A stretch of DNA of 64,000 nucleotides from contig NZ_CP054476.1 in assembly GCF_013341275.1 (NCBI RefSeq), positions 2,220,988-2,284,987 on the forward strand, in the 5' to 3' direction. The stretch comes from Methyloligella sp. GL2 (GTDB lineage Bacteria > Pseudomonadota > Alphaproteobacteria > Rhizobiales > Methyloligellaceae). Shown here in pieces: positions 1 through 8,319 of the stretch. A program made the position numbers and the translations under genes. Numbering within the stretch: the first letter of the stretch is position 1; each line of letters begins with the position of its first letter. The notes beneath the pieces were generated by a model, which was given only the letters and a program-made list of their open reading frames with translations, did not search any database and had not been told where the DNA came from.

Positions 1-554
1 GGCTCGGCTGCCGGCGCGCGATTGACCGCAGGCTCGACCGCCGGCGTCGCCGGCTCCTCGTTCTTGACCTCAAGCTGCTCCGGCTCGGCCGGCGTCTCGG
101 GCTCGGGATTGAACGTGGTCCGGGTCCAGGTCTTCTGGCCGCACAGGAACATCGCCAGGCAGCCCTTGAGCAAGATCTGGTTGGAGGAGACGAGCGTCAG
201 GGTCGCCTTGTATGTTCCGCCGTCTTCCGGGTTGTAGATCTGGCCCTTCCAGCTGTTGCGGCTGTCGGGGACAAGGCCCTGGAAGATCGGCAGGCCGATA
301 ATCGTCCGACCGCGCAGCGCAGGATTTTCGTTGCGCGCATCGTGCAAGGGCTCGCCCCTGCTGTTGGTCGGATCCCGCAGCCAAACGATCTTGCTGCAGA
401 GCTGATTGTTGCCGCAGGAGCTAATCTGCAGCTTGGCGGCACCATCCTCCTTCAGCCAATAGCCGACAGGAGTCGCGGCCGAGGCTTGGGCGGATAGGCC
501 AAATAACGCCAGGACCGATAGGCCCAAGGTCGCAGCGAACCATTGATGCTTCAT
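1..554 (-). CDS. DUF2147 family secreted protein (3' end outside window)
   Basis: The gene starts at an ATG at 554 behind a strong GAGGAGGTG ribosome binding site and runs off the left edge, so about 184 codons are visible. Residues 1-26 are a signal peptide ending in an Ala-Ser-Ala cleavage site, so the protein is exported. The mature part begins GYWLKEDG and carries a Cys pair (C47, C53), the KIVWLRDP segment, the KIYNPEDGGTY-like stretch and a closing KGCL...LCGQKTWTR block. This is the usual order of the DUF2147 domain, whose function is unknown. After the domain comes a Pro/Glu/Ala-rich tail that is still open at the window edge, longer than in a minimal DUF2147 protein. The next gene on this strand is the thiolase, about 150 bases away with no overlap. 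Confidence 0.82.
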   Translation of the reverse strand, partial: MKHQWFAATLGLSVLALFGLSAQASAATPVGYWLKEDGAAKLQISSCGNNQLCSKIVWLRDPTNSRGEPLHDARNENPALRGRTIIGLPIFQGLVPDSRNSWKGQIYNPEDGGTYKATLTLVSSNQILLKGCLAMFLCGQKTWTRTTFNPEPETPAEPEQLEVKNEEPATPAVEPAVNRAPAAE

Positions 555-705
555 AAGCACCTCCTCGAATTGGGCACCGCCAACGCTTTGCAAGCGTCAG
601 CATAACTCCGAACCCCCTGTTCCCTGCAAGTCCCGTTACCCGGGCTATAGGCTCTTTTTATGACCGGCTTGGGCCGGTTCTTAGCCTTTTGGCAGTGGAG
701 CGCCA

Positions 706-2106
706 TCATACAGCCTCCGTGCCGGCCCCTGCGGCCGTGCTTTCTGCCGAATTCGCCTGTGTCGCTCCGGTCATTGCCGGCTCCGCGTTTTGGCTCTTTG
801 GGTCAGTCTCCACCCCTTCGAGGATGGCTGCAACCCCCATTCCGCCTGCGGTGCACACAGAAATCAGGCCCCGGCGGCCGGCGCTTTCGCTCAGCAGCTT
901 GCCCATAACCGGCAAGATGCGGCCGCCCGTGGCAGCAAAAGGATGCCCGAAAGCGATGCTCGAACCCTTAACGTTCAGCTTTTTACGATCGATTTTCCCC
1001 AAAGCCGCGTTCCGCCCCAAACGCTCCCGGCAATAGCCGTCACTTTCCCACGCAGCCAGGGTCGCGAGGACCTGCGCTGCAAACGCTTCATGTATTTCAT
1101 AGTAATCGAAGTCTTGCAGTTCAAGGTTGCAGGCCGAAAGAAGTTCGCTAACGGCGATGGTTGGGGCCATTAAAAGCCCTTCGCCGGCGGTAAAATCCAC
1201 AGCCGCGGTGCGCCCGGTGGTCAAATAGGCCAGAATCGGCAGGTTGCGGGCCTTGGCCCAGTCCTCCGAGGCGAGCAGCACGGTGGAAGCGCCATCGGTC
1301 AGCGGGGTGGCGTTGGCCGCGGTGATGGTGCCGCCCTCGCGGTCGAAGGCCGGCTTCATCTCCGCCATCTTCTCCAGCGAGATATCGGGGCGGATATTGT
1401 TGTCCATGAAGATTCCGGCGCAGGGGACGACCAGATCGTCCATAAAGCCTTCCTCATAGGCGGCGGCCGCCTTTTTATGGCTCTCATAGGCGAGCTCGTC
1501 CTGGGCTTCGCGGGTGATTCCCCATTCCTTGGCCATCAGCTCGCAATGCTCGCCCATGGTCAGGCCGGTGCGCGGCTCGGCGGTGGATGGCGGCTGTGGG
1601 GCGAGTTCGCCGGGGCTGAAGCCCTTGAAGGCGGCCAGCTTGTCGCCGACGCCCTTGGAGCGGGATTGGGTGATCAGGCGGCGGGCGAATTTGCGGTTAA
1701 ACACCACCGGCGCATCGCTCACCGTGTCGGCGCCCATGGCGATACCGGATTCGATCTGCCCTGTGGCGATCTTGGCGGCGATTCCAAGGGCGGCCTGAAG
1801 GCTGGTGCCGCAGGCCTGCATCATGGTGGTGGCCGGGGTGGTGGGGCTGAGCTCTGAGCCGATCACCGCCTCGCGGGCCAGGTTCCAATCCTTGGCGTGA
1901 GTGACCACGGCGCCGCCGGCCACCTCGCCGATATGGGCACCATGCAGCGCGTATTGGTCGACCAAGCCTTTGAGGGCGGCCTCCAGCATGTTCAGATTGG
2001 TGAGCTCGGCATAGGCGGTATGGGACCGGCAGAACGGGATTCTGATCCCGCCAACGATCGCCACACGCCGCATTTCGGTTTGCATCGCGCCTTTCCCCTT
2101 ACTCAT
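706..2106 (-). CDS. fadI: Acetyl-CoA C-acyltransferase (FadI-type thiolase)
   Basis: Last step of fatty-acid beta-oxidation: thiolytic cleavage of 3-ketoacyl-CoA to acetyl-CoA and a shortened acyl-CoA. The 466-residue protein has the thiolase fold signatures: nucleophilic Cys99 in QACGTS, EIHEAF with His339, GHPFAATGGR with His388, and the second catalytic Cys418 in VCTAGGMG. The insertion after about residue 140 and the overall length fit the long FadI subtype of the trifunctional complex rather than a short biosynthetic PhaA thiolase. A tail of about 35 Ala/Thr/Glu residues follows the domain. Its ATG overlaps the stop of the upstream multifunctional enzyme (ATGA at 2103-2106), so the two are translationally coupled and probably form a complex. 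Assignment to FadI rather than a generic thiolase rests on the partner gene. Confidence 0.9.
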   Translation of the reverse strand: MSKGKGAMQTEMRRVAIVGGIRIPFCRSHTAYAELTNLNMLEAALKGLVDQYALHGAHIGEVAGGAVVTHAKDWNLAREAVIGSELSPTTPATTMMQACGTSLQAALGIAAKIATGQIESGIAMGADTVSDAPVVFNRKFARRLITQSRSKGVGDKLAAFKGFSPGELAPQPPSTAEPRTGLTMGEHCELMAKEWGITREAQDELAYESHKKAAAAYEEGFMDDLVVPCAGIFMDNNIRPDISLEKMAEMKPAFDREGGTITAANATPLTDGASTVLLASEDWAKARNLPILAYLTTGRTAAVDFTAGEGLLMAPTIAVSELLSACNLELQDFDYYEIHEAFAAQVLATLAAWESDGYCRERLGRNAALGKIDRKKLNVKGSSIAFGHPFAATGGRILPVMGKLLSESAGRRGLISVCTAGGMGVAAILEGVETDPKSQNAEPAMTGATQANSAESTAAGAGTEAV

Positions 2107-4115
2107 GCCGCCACGCTCTGCTTGTTGTCCTCAGTCGCGCGGTAATGCAGTGGCCCGCCGAGGAAGGGCGCAAAGCCGGTTCCGAAGATGACGCCGGCAT
2201 CGACCAGATCGGCACTCTCGACGATCTTCTCGTCGCGGGCGCGCTCCGCCTCCTCCAGCATCGGCTTGATCAGCTCGCGCCCGAGCTTGTCGAGATCCTG
2301 CGGCGGATATTCGGCTTCCTTGTCGTGCTCGGCCTTGCCGTCCTTCCAGACATAGAAGCCCTCGCCCGATTTCTTGCCGAGCTTGCCGTCCTTCACCAGC
2401 CGGGCCAGCACATGCTCGCCATCCTCGCCGGCCAGCCCCAGCGTCTCGCCGACATGCTTGCAGATATCGAGGCCGACCATGTCCATCAGCTCCAGCGGCC
2501 CCATGGGCATGCCGAACTTCACCGCGGCCTGATCGATCTTCTCGCGCGGCTGGCCGTGCTCGAACTGCTTGGCCGCCTCCATCATGTACGGGGCGAGCAC
2601 GCGATTGACGAGGAAGCCGGGGCAGCTCTTCACGATCAGCGGCATCTTGTTGATGGCGACGACGAAGAGGCAGGCTTTCTTGACCTCCTCCTCGCGGCTC
2701 TGATCGCCGCGCACCACCTCCACCAGGGGAAGCTGGGCGACGGGGTTGAAGAAATGCAGGCCGATCAGCCGGCCGGGATCGGACAGCCCCGCGGCGATAT
2801 CCTCGAGCTTCAGCGAGGAGGTGTTGGTGGCCAGCACCGCACCGGGCTTCAGCTTGGTCTCCAGATCGCGGAACAGCGCCTGCTTGACGTCGAGCTTCTC
2901 CACGATGGCCTCGATCACCACGTCGGCGCGGCCGATATGGGCGCCTTTGGGATCGGCGATCAGGCGGCTCATCGCGGCCTTTTGCTCGGCGCGGCTGCGC
3001 AAGCGCTTCTTGAACAGACCATGGCCGCGGGCGATCCCCTTTTCGATCTGAGCCTCGTCGAGATCCTGCAGGCTCGCCTCCATGCCGGAGACGACGCACC
3101 AGGCGGCAATATCGGCGCCCATGGTGCCGGCGCCGATGACATGCACCCGGCGGGGCACGAAGGCGCCAAGACCGGTCTCCTGCTTCGGCGCTTCGGCCTT
3201 CAAAAGCTCGGAGAGCTTGAACACGCGGCGCAAGTTGCGGGAGGTCTCGCTCGCCATCAGCGGGGCAAAAGCTTCCGTCTCAGCGGTCTTCATCTCGGCG
3301 AGATTGTCGCCGTGCTCCTCGAACAGGTCGATGAGGCGGAACGGGGCGGGATAATGATCCTCGCGCACCTTGGCCGCCGTCTTCTCGCGCATCTTCTTGA
3401 CCAAAAGCCCGCGCGCCGGCGACTTGGCCATCAGCCGCTTGGTTAGGCCTGCGCCCTTGGAGCGGCGATTCTTGAGCACCGCCTTGCGAGCGGCCCAGCG
3501 CAGGCCATGGCGGCTCGGCACAAGCTGATCGACCAGGCCGATAGCGCGGGCGGCGCTGGGGCGCAGCATCTTGGCGGTCAGCATGGCGGTCATGGCATCC
3601 AGCGGACCGGCGGCCTTGATGGCGCGCACCGTGCCGTTGAGGCCGGGGAAAATGCCGAGCTTCACTTCCGGAAAGCCGAGCCTCGTCGCCTCGTCGCGAT
3701 CGGCGATGCGGTAATGGCAGGCGAGCGCCAGCTCCAGACCGCCGCCGAGGCAATAGCCGTGAATGGCGGCGACCACCGGCACTTTCATCGCCTCGATCTT
3801 GTCGAGCAGCGCCAGCGGGCCGGACAACGCCTCCTTGACCTTGTCCTCGGTGTCGAAGGCTTCGAACTCGCGGATATCGGCGCCGACGATGAAATTGTCC
3901 TTGGCGCTGATGATGACGAGGCCTTTGACCTCGCCCTTGGCGGCAAGCTCCTCGGTTTTATCGACGATGGTCGCCAGCTCCTCGAGGGGCCGGCGGCCGA
4001 GGGAGTTCACGCTCTCGCCTTCGCGGTCGAACGTCGCCCAGGCGACACCCTCGTAGTCGACCTCGAAGCGCCAATCCTTCAATTTGCGGAGCGGGTGTTT
4101 CACATTCATGCTCAT
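2103..4115 (-). CDS. fadJ: Multifunctional enoyl-CoA hydratase / 3-hydroxyacyl-CoA dehydrogenase
   Basis: Middle two steps of beta-oxidation: hydration of trans-2-enoyl-CoA and NAD-dependent oxidation of the 3-hydroxyacyl-CoA. Residues 1 to about 200 are a crotonase domain with the oxyanion-hole stretch IVGADIREF, Glu128 in GGGLELALAC and Glu150 in GFPEVKLG, the two catalytic acids. From about 320 the Rossmann domain begins with VHVIGAGTMGAD (325-335), later the catalytic-His segment HFFNPV, and the C-terminal helical dehydrogenase domains follow. The 670-residue length is typical of FadJ/FadB alpha chains. The gene overlaps its neighbours by four bases on both sides (ATGA at 4112-4115 and 2103-2106), giving one tightly coupled operon. 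A second in-frame ATG lies two codons downstream and could be the real start. Confidence 0.93.
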   Translation of the reverse strand: MSMNVKHPLRKLKDWRFEVDYEGVAWATFDREGESVNSLGRRPLEELATIVDKTEELAAKGEVKGLVIISAKDNFIVGADIREFEAFDTEDKVKEALSGPLALLDKIEAMKVPVVAAIHGYCLGGGLELALACHYRIADRDEATRLGFPEVKLGIFPGLNGTVRAIKAAGPLDAMTAMLTAKMLRPSAARAIGLVDQLVPSRHGLRWAARKAVLKNRRSKGAGLTKRLMAKSPARGLLVKKMREKTAAKVREDHYPAPFRLIDLFEEHGDNLAEMKTAETEAFAPLMASETSRNLRRVFKLSELLKAEAPKQETGLGAFVPRRVHVIGAGTMGADIAAWCVVSGMEASLQDLDEAQIEKGIARGHGLFKKRLRSRAEQKAAMSRLIADPKGAHIGRADVVIEAIVEKLDVKQALFRDLETKLKPGAVLATNTSSLKLEDIAAGLSDPGRLIGLHFFNPVAQLPLVEVVRGDQSREEEVKKACLFVVAINKMPLIVKSCPGFLVNRVLAPYMMEAAKQFEHGQPREKIDQAAVKFGMPMGPLELMDMVGLDICKHVGETLGLAGEDGEHVLARLVKDGKLGKKSGEGFYVWKDGKAEHDKEAEYPPQDLDKLGRELIKPMLEEAERARDEKIVESADLVDAGVIFGTGFAPFLGGPLHYRATEDNKQSVAA

Positions 4116-6616
4116 TCGGCTGCCATATGCTGGGAGGATTTATCGGGGCCGGGACGAAGCTTGGCGTTGCCGGTGAGCTCGGCGGGATCGAAATCGTCGA
4201 CGGCAATGGCGCGGGCGACGCGGTCGTACATGACGCGCAGCTTCTCCCCCTCCTCTTCCGTCACGATCCCCTTGGTCACGGCCTCGCCGATCCAATCGGT
4301 TTCGAAATTGCGCGTCACCGCGCCCTTGCGGATGGCGCTTTCCAGCTTCCGCTCCGCCGCCTCGCAGGCGGTCACCTGCAAAAGCGCATCCTCCAAAATG
4401 CCGGTTGCATTCTCCGGGTCGTAGCTGACGAAGATGTCCCGGGTGAGACGGTCGCGGAAGGCTCCGGGTGTCAGTGCCTGGCGGACGATTGCCTTGGCCT
4501 CGCGGCCGGGCGCGCCGCGGCGCTTGAAGCCGAAGGGGAAGACGAATTGCCGGAGCGCCGGCCCGACACCCGGAACGGGATAATCGGCCAGCGCCGCATC
4601 GAGCGCGGCATCGAAGCGGGCGAGCGTATTCTTCGCCGCGTAGCCCATCAGCTTAATATCGGCCGGCTGGGCGCCGTCATCCTCGAAGCGCTTCAGCAAG
4701 CAGGTGAGCATGTAAAGCTCGGCCAGGGCATCGGCGAGATGGCCGGTGAGGCGCTGATGCTTCTTCAACCCGCCACCGAGGGAGGCAATGGAGACATCGG
4801 CCACCAGTGCAAAGCTCCGCGAGGCGCGCGCCAGCTGGCGCCACCAGCGGCGGGTGAGCCCGGTCTCGGCGGGTGCGCCGGCGAAGATGCCGAAGGTGGC
4901 GTTGTGGAAGAAGGCGCCGAACAGATTGCCGTGGCTGAAAGAGAGATGGCCGTCGAACGCTTTGGCAAAACGCTCGAAGCCCCGCTCCTTGTCGCTGTCG
5001 GCCAAGGCCTCAAGCTCCTCCAGCAGGTAGGGATGGCTGCGGATCGAGCCTTGCGCGAAGACGATCAGGCTGCGGGTCAGGATATTAGCGCCCTCCACGG
5101 TGATGCCGATGGGCATCATCTGATAGGCGCTTTGCAGATAGTTGGAGGGGCCGTCGCAGATGCCGCGCCCGCCATGGATGTCCATGGCATCGTTCAGCGA
5201 TTGGCGCATGCGCTCGGTGGAGACGTATTTCAGCAGCGCCGAGATCACTGCCGGTTTTTCGCCGGAGGAGACCATGGAAGCGGTGACGGCGCGGGCGCCT
5301 TCCAGCACATAGGCGTTCTCCACCATGCGGGCGAGCGGCTCCTCGATACCTTCCATATAGCCGATGGGAAGGCCGAATTGGCGGCGCACCCGGGCGTAAG
5401 CCGTGGTGTTGCGCAGCATGGATTTGGCGGCGGCGGCCCCCATGGCGGGAAGCGAGATGGAACGCCCGGCGGCAAGGCAGCTCATCAGCATGGGCCAGCC
5501 CTGGCCGATACCGGCTTCCCCGCCGATGATCCATTCCAGAGGAATGAACACGTCCTTGCCGGAGGTCGGGCCGTTGGGGAAGGCCGCACCGGTCGGCGCA
5601 TGGCGGCGGCCGATCTCAACCCCCGGATGACCGGTCGGGATCAGGCCAAGCGTGATGCCGAGATCGGTGCCCTTGCCGAGCAGATTCTCCGGATCCTCGA
5701 GGCGAAAGGCGAGGCCGAGCAGCGTCGCCTTGGGGGCGAGCGTGATGTAGCGCTTGTTCCACGTCAGGCGGATGCCGAGGGTGGCTTTGCCCTCATGTTC
5801 GCCCATGGTCACGGTGCCGACATCGCGCATAGCGGCGGCGTCGGAGCCGGAGAACGGTCCGGTGAGCGCGAAGCAGGGAATCTCCTCGCCGCGGGCAAGC
5901 CGCGGGAGATAGTGGCTCTTCTGCTGCTCGGTGCCGAAATTCTCGATCAGTTCGCCGGGGCCGAGGGAATTCGGCACCATGACGATGACAGTGCCGTCGG
6001 CACTGCGCGAGCCGATCTTGCCGAGCACCAGGGATTGCGCCTGGGCGGAGAAGCCGAGACCGCCATGGGGCTTGGAGATCAGCATGCCGAGGAAGCCTTC
6101 CTCGGCGATGAAGCGCCAGACATCCTCCGGCAAATCGCGCTGGCGGCGGATCTGCCAGTCGTTCAGCTTGGTGCAAAGCTCCTCCGTCGGTCCGTCGAGG
6201 AAGGCGCGCTCCTCGTCGGTCAGCTCGAGGCCCGGCACATCGCGGATCTTGTCCCAATCGGGCGTGCCGGAGAAAAGCTGCGCATCCCAGCCGACCGTGC
6301 CGGCCTCCAGCGCCTCGCGCTCGGTGGCGGAGATTTTCGGCATGGCGCCTTTCAGGGCGCGGAAGGCGGGCTTGGTGACGAAGCGGCGGCGAATATCCGT
6401 AAAGGACAGCGCGAACAGGCCGGCGGCGATCAGCCAGCCAATCCAGGCCCAGAGCGGGAAGACCGGCGCATGCAGGGTCCCTACCCCGAGGCCGAGCTGC
6501 AATGCGAAGGTGTAGACGGCCAGGCAAGCCGCCCAGAGCACGAGCGGCGCGCGCGTCATCGCAAGCGCGAAGACGCCGGCAAGGCCGATAAAGAACAAGA
6601 TCAAGCCGGGCAGCAT
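4112..6616 (-). CDS. fadE: Acyl-CoA dehydrogenase FadE family, membrane-anchored
   Basis: First step of beta-oxidation: FAD-dependent alpha,beta-dehydrogenation of acyl-CoA. The 834-residue protein is the long FadE type. Two hydrophobic helices near residues 3-60 (starting LPGLILFFIGLAGVF) anchor it to the inner membrane. A central acyl-CoA dehydrogenase core follows (CFALTGPFSGSDAAAMRD for substrate and FAD binding, MDIHGGRGICDGPSNYLQ near the active site), then a C-terminal DUF1974-like helical region that short acyl-CoA dehydrogenases lack. It is the first gene of the fadE-fadJ-fadI operon, with a GAGAGG ribosome binding site upstream of the ATG at 6616. A motif TTAACCAT lies about 115 bases upstream on the coding strand. 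Confidence 0.92.
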   Translation of the reverse strand: MLPGLILFFIGLAGVFALAMTRAPLVLWAACLAVYTFALQLGLGVGTLHAPVFPLWAWIGWLIAAGLFALSFTDIRRRFVTKPAFRALKGAMPKISATEREALEAGTVGWDAQLFSGTPDWDKIRDVPGLELTDEERAFLDGPTEELCTKLNDWQIRRQRDLPEDVWRFIAEEGFLGMLISKPHGGLGFSAQAQSLVLGKIGSRSADGTVIVMVPNSLGPGELIENFGTEQQKSHYLPRLARGEEIPCFALTGPFSGSDAAAMRDVGTVTMGEHEGKATLGIRLTWNKRYITLAPKATLLGLAFRLEDPENLLGKGTDLGITLGLIPTGHPGVEIGRRHAPTGAAFPNGPTSGKDVFIPLEWIIGGEAGIGQGWPMLMSCLAAGRSISLPAMGAAAAKSMLRNTTAYARVRRQFGLPIGYMEGIEEPLARMVENAYVLEGARAVTASMVSSGEKPAVISALLKYVSTERMRQSLNDAMDIHGGRGICDGPSNYLQSAYQMMPIGITVEGANILTRSLIVFAQGSIRSHPYLLEELEALADSDKERGFERFAKAFDGHLSFSHGNLFGAFFHNATFGIFAGAPAETGLTRRWWRQLARASRSFALVADVSIASLGGGLKKHQRLTGHLADALAELYMLTCLLKRFEDDGAQPADIKLMGYAAKNTLARFDAALDAALADYPVPGVGPALRQFVFPFGFKRRGAPGREAKAIVRQALTPGAFRDRLTRDIFVSYDPENATGILEDALLQVTACEAAERKLESAIRKGAVTRNFETDWIGEAVTKGIVTEEEGEKLRVMYDRVARAIAVDDFDPAELTGNAKLRPGPDKSSQHMAAE

Positions 6617-6928
6617 TGGGACCTCTCAATAAGAGCTTTTGCCCTGTGCCCCCCGCATCTCAAGGCGTACGTCAACATTGGCACCATACAGCAATGGAAA
6701 GCCCGGCCAAGCGGCGGGCGCTCCCATGTTTATGGTTAACAATAGTTGTGGAGTTATCACCAGGCGATTAACGCGCGTGCCGATTTCGCACGTCTTTTGC
6801 GCGCTGCGCCTTTCGTCGCCCCTTCCTTGTGCGCTTACGGCGAATTCGCTAAGCAGAATCCCTGGGATTTTCAAAGCACGGTTGGATTACGCCGCCTATT
6901 CGGCGGCGCGGAATAGGGAAAAAGCGGC
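6617..6928. promoter_or_regulatory. Divergent intergenic region between fadE operon and CDGSH gene
   Basis: This 312-base stretch lies between two divergently read genes and must hold both promoters. On the minus strand the sequence TTAACCAT (6732-6739), identical to the half-site recalled for the cell-cycle regulator CtrA, is visible upstream of fadE. It sits in a locally AT-richer block with further TTAAC and GTTAAC words around 6735-6770. I do not see a convincing -35/-10 pair. Short ORFs here have no recognisable protein features and I do not call them genes. Confidence 0.4.
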
Positions 6929-7171
6929 ATGGACGAACCAGAACGGCCCCAACTCAATCCGTATCAAGTCGAGCTCGTGGAGGGTAAGCGCTACGCTTGG
7001 TGCGCCTGCGGGCTGAGCAAGCGTCAGCCGTTCTGCGATGGCTCCCATGCCGGCACCGGCTTCGAGCCGGTAATGTTCACGGCGGAGCGCACCGAGACGG
7101 CGCTGCTTTGCGGCTGCAAGGATACCGACACGCCGCCGTTCTGCGACGGCTCGCATATGCTGATCTTCTAG
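6929..7171 (+). CDS. Small double-CDGSH iron-sulfur protein
   Basis: An 80-residue protein built almost entirely of two CDGSH motifs. The first uses C25, C27, C36 and H40 (CxC...FCDGSH) and the second C61, C63, C72 and H76. Each 3Cys-1His set is expected to bind a redox-active, labile [2Fe-2S] cluster. There is no membrane segment or signal peptide, so it is cytosolic, unlike eukaryotic mitoNEET. Function in bacteria is mostly unknown; electron or cluster transfer is inferred. The start is ATG 6929, about 20 bases after a weak purine stretch. It stands alone between the divergent fad operon and the liv operon. Confidence 0.9.
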   Translation: MDEPERPQLNPYQVELVEGKRYAWCACGLSKRQPFCDGSHAGTGFEPVMFTAERTETALLCGCKDTDTPPFCDGSHMLIF

Positions 7172-7402
7172 TCGATCGTCCGTTGATCTTCTCATGGCGC
7201 CTGAAGGCAAGCTGTCGCCTTCAGGCAACTGGCGCCCGCTGCAGAGGCGCCTCGCGGTGTAAAACCGCCTTGCCTGGCTTGCCAAGCCCCGCGCAATCCT
7301 TTCTTGTTGAGCACATCACATCGGATATAGGCGCGGGGCAGCCTCGCGTTACTTCTCTCAGGATCGCCTAAACGTTCGGGGGCAGCAGGCAGCACTGGGC
7401 AG

Positions 7403-8317
7403 ATGGAATATTTTCTGCAGCAACTCATCAACGGGATCGCGCTGGGCTCGATCTACGGGCTGATCGCCATCGGCTATACGCTGGTCTACGGCATTATCGG
7501 CATGATCAACTTCGCCCATGGCGATGTGTTCATGGTGGGATCGTTCATCGCGCTGATCGCCTTTATCGGGCTTCTCAGCATCGGCATAACCTTCATTCCG
7601 CTGGCGCTGATCCTGGTGCTTCTGGTGGCGATGCTGCTGACCGCGGTCTGGGGCTGGACCATCGAGCGGGTGGCCTACCGGCCCTTGCGCGCCTCCTTCC
7701 GCCTCGCCCCGCTAATCACCGCCATCGGCATGTCCATCGTGCTGCAGAATTTCGTGCAAGTCTCGCAAGGCGCGCGGGTGAAGACGCTGCAGCCGGTGAT
7801 CACCGGCGGCTACGAGCTGATGCATGCGGAGAATTTCGCGGTCAGCCTGTCCAACATCCAGATCCTGATCGTGGTCACCACCATCGCGCTGATGACCGCC
7901 TTCTGGCTGCTCATCGACCGGACGCCCTTGGGCCGGTCGTTGCGCGCCTGCGAGCAGGACCGGATGATGGCGGCGCTTTGCGGGGTGAATGTCGACCGCA
8001 CCATCTCACTCACCTTCGTCATGGGCGCCGCGCTCGCCGCCGTGGCCGGGCTGCTCTACCTGCTCTATTACGGGGTGATCGACTTCTTCATCGGCTTCAT
8101 CGCCGGCATCAAGGCCTTCACCGCCGCCGTGCTCGGCGGCATCGGATCGCTCCCCGGCGCCATGCTGGGCGGCATGATCATCGGCCTGATCGAGACCTTC
8201 TGGTCGGCCTATTTCACCATCGAATATAAGGACGTCGCCGCCTTCTCGATGCTCGCCTTGGTGCTGATCTTCTTCCCGTCCGGCCTGCTCGGCCGGCCTG
8301 AGGTGGAGAAGGTATAA
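7403..8317 (+). CDS. livH: Branched-chain amino acid ABC transporter permease LivH
   Basis: One of two inner-membrane permeases of a HAAT-type importer for leucine, isoleucine and valine or similar substrates. The 304-residue protein has about eight hydrophobic helices and the family N-terminus (QQLINGIALGSIYGLIAIGYTLVYGIIGMINFAHG). The conserved cytoplasmic coupling region contains RACEQDRMMAALCGVNVDR, and GGIGSLPGAMLGG lies near the C-terminus. It is the first gene of a compact operon livH-livM-livG-livF-membrane protein-binding protein; livM starts three bases after its stop. A 231-base gap upstream should hold the operon promoter, but I cannot assign a clear one. Confidence 0.95.
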   Translation: MEYFLQQLINGIALGSIYGLIAIGYTLVYGIIGMINFAHGDVFMVGSFIALIAFIGLLSIGITFIPLALILVLLVAMLLTAVWGWTIERVAYRPLRASFRLAPLITAIGMSIVLQNFVQVSQGARVKTLQPVITGGYELMHAENFAVSLSNIQILIVVTTIALMTAFWLLIDRTPLGRSLRACEQDRMMAALCGVNVDRTISLTFVMGAALAAVAGLLYLLYYGVIDFFIGFIAGIKAFTAAVLGGIGSLPGAMLGGMIIGLIETFWSAYFTIEYKDVAAFSMLALVLIFFPSGLLGRPEVEKV

Positions 8318-8319
8318 TC

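Noticed and set aside
660..710. ACCGGC-ttgg-GCCGGT hairpin after the thiolase gene as its terminator.
   Set aside because: On the minus strand it is followed by CATAAAAAG rather than a T tract, so it does not work as an intrinsic terminator for that gene.
2145..3446. Long plus-strand open frame opposite the fadJ gene.
   Set aside because: High-GC shadow frame; the minus-strand frame has full domain signatures and coupled neighbours.
4127..6739. Long 870-residue frame opposite fadE.
   Set aside because: No domain features, composition typical of an antisense GC-rich shadow of a well-defined acyl-CoA dehydrogenase.
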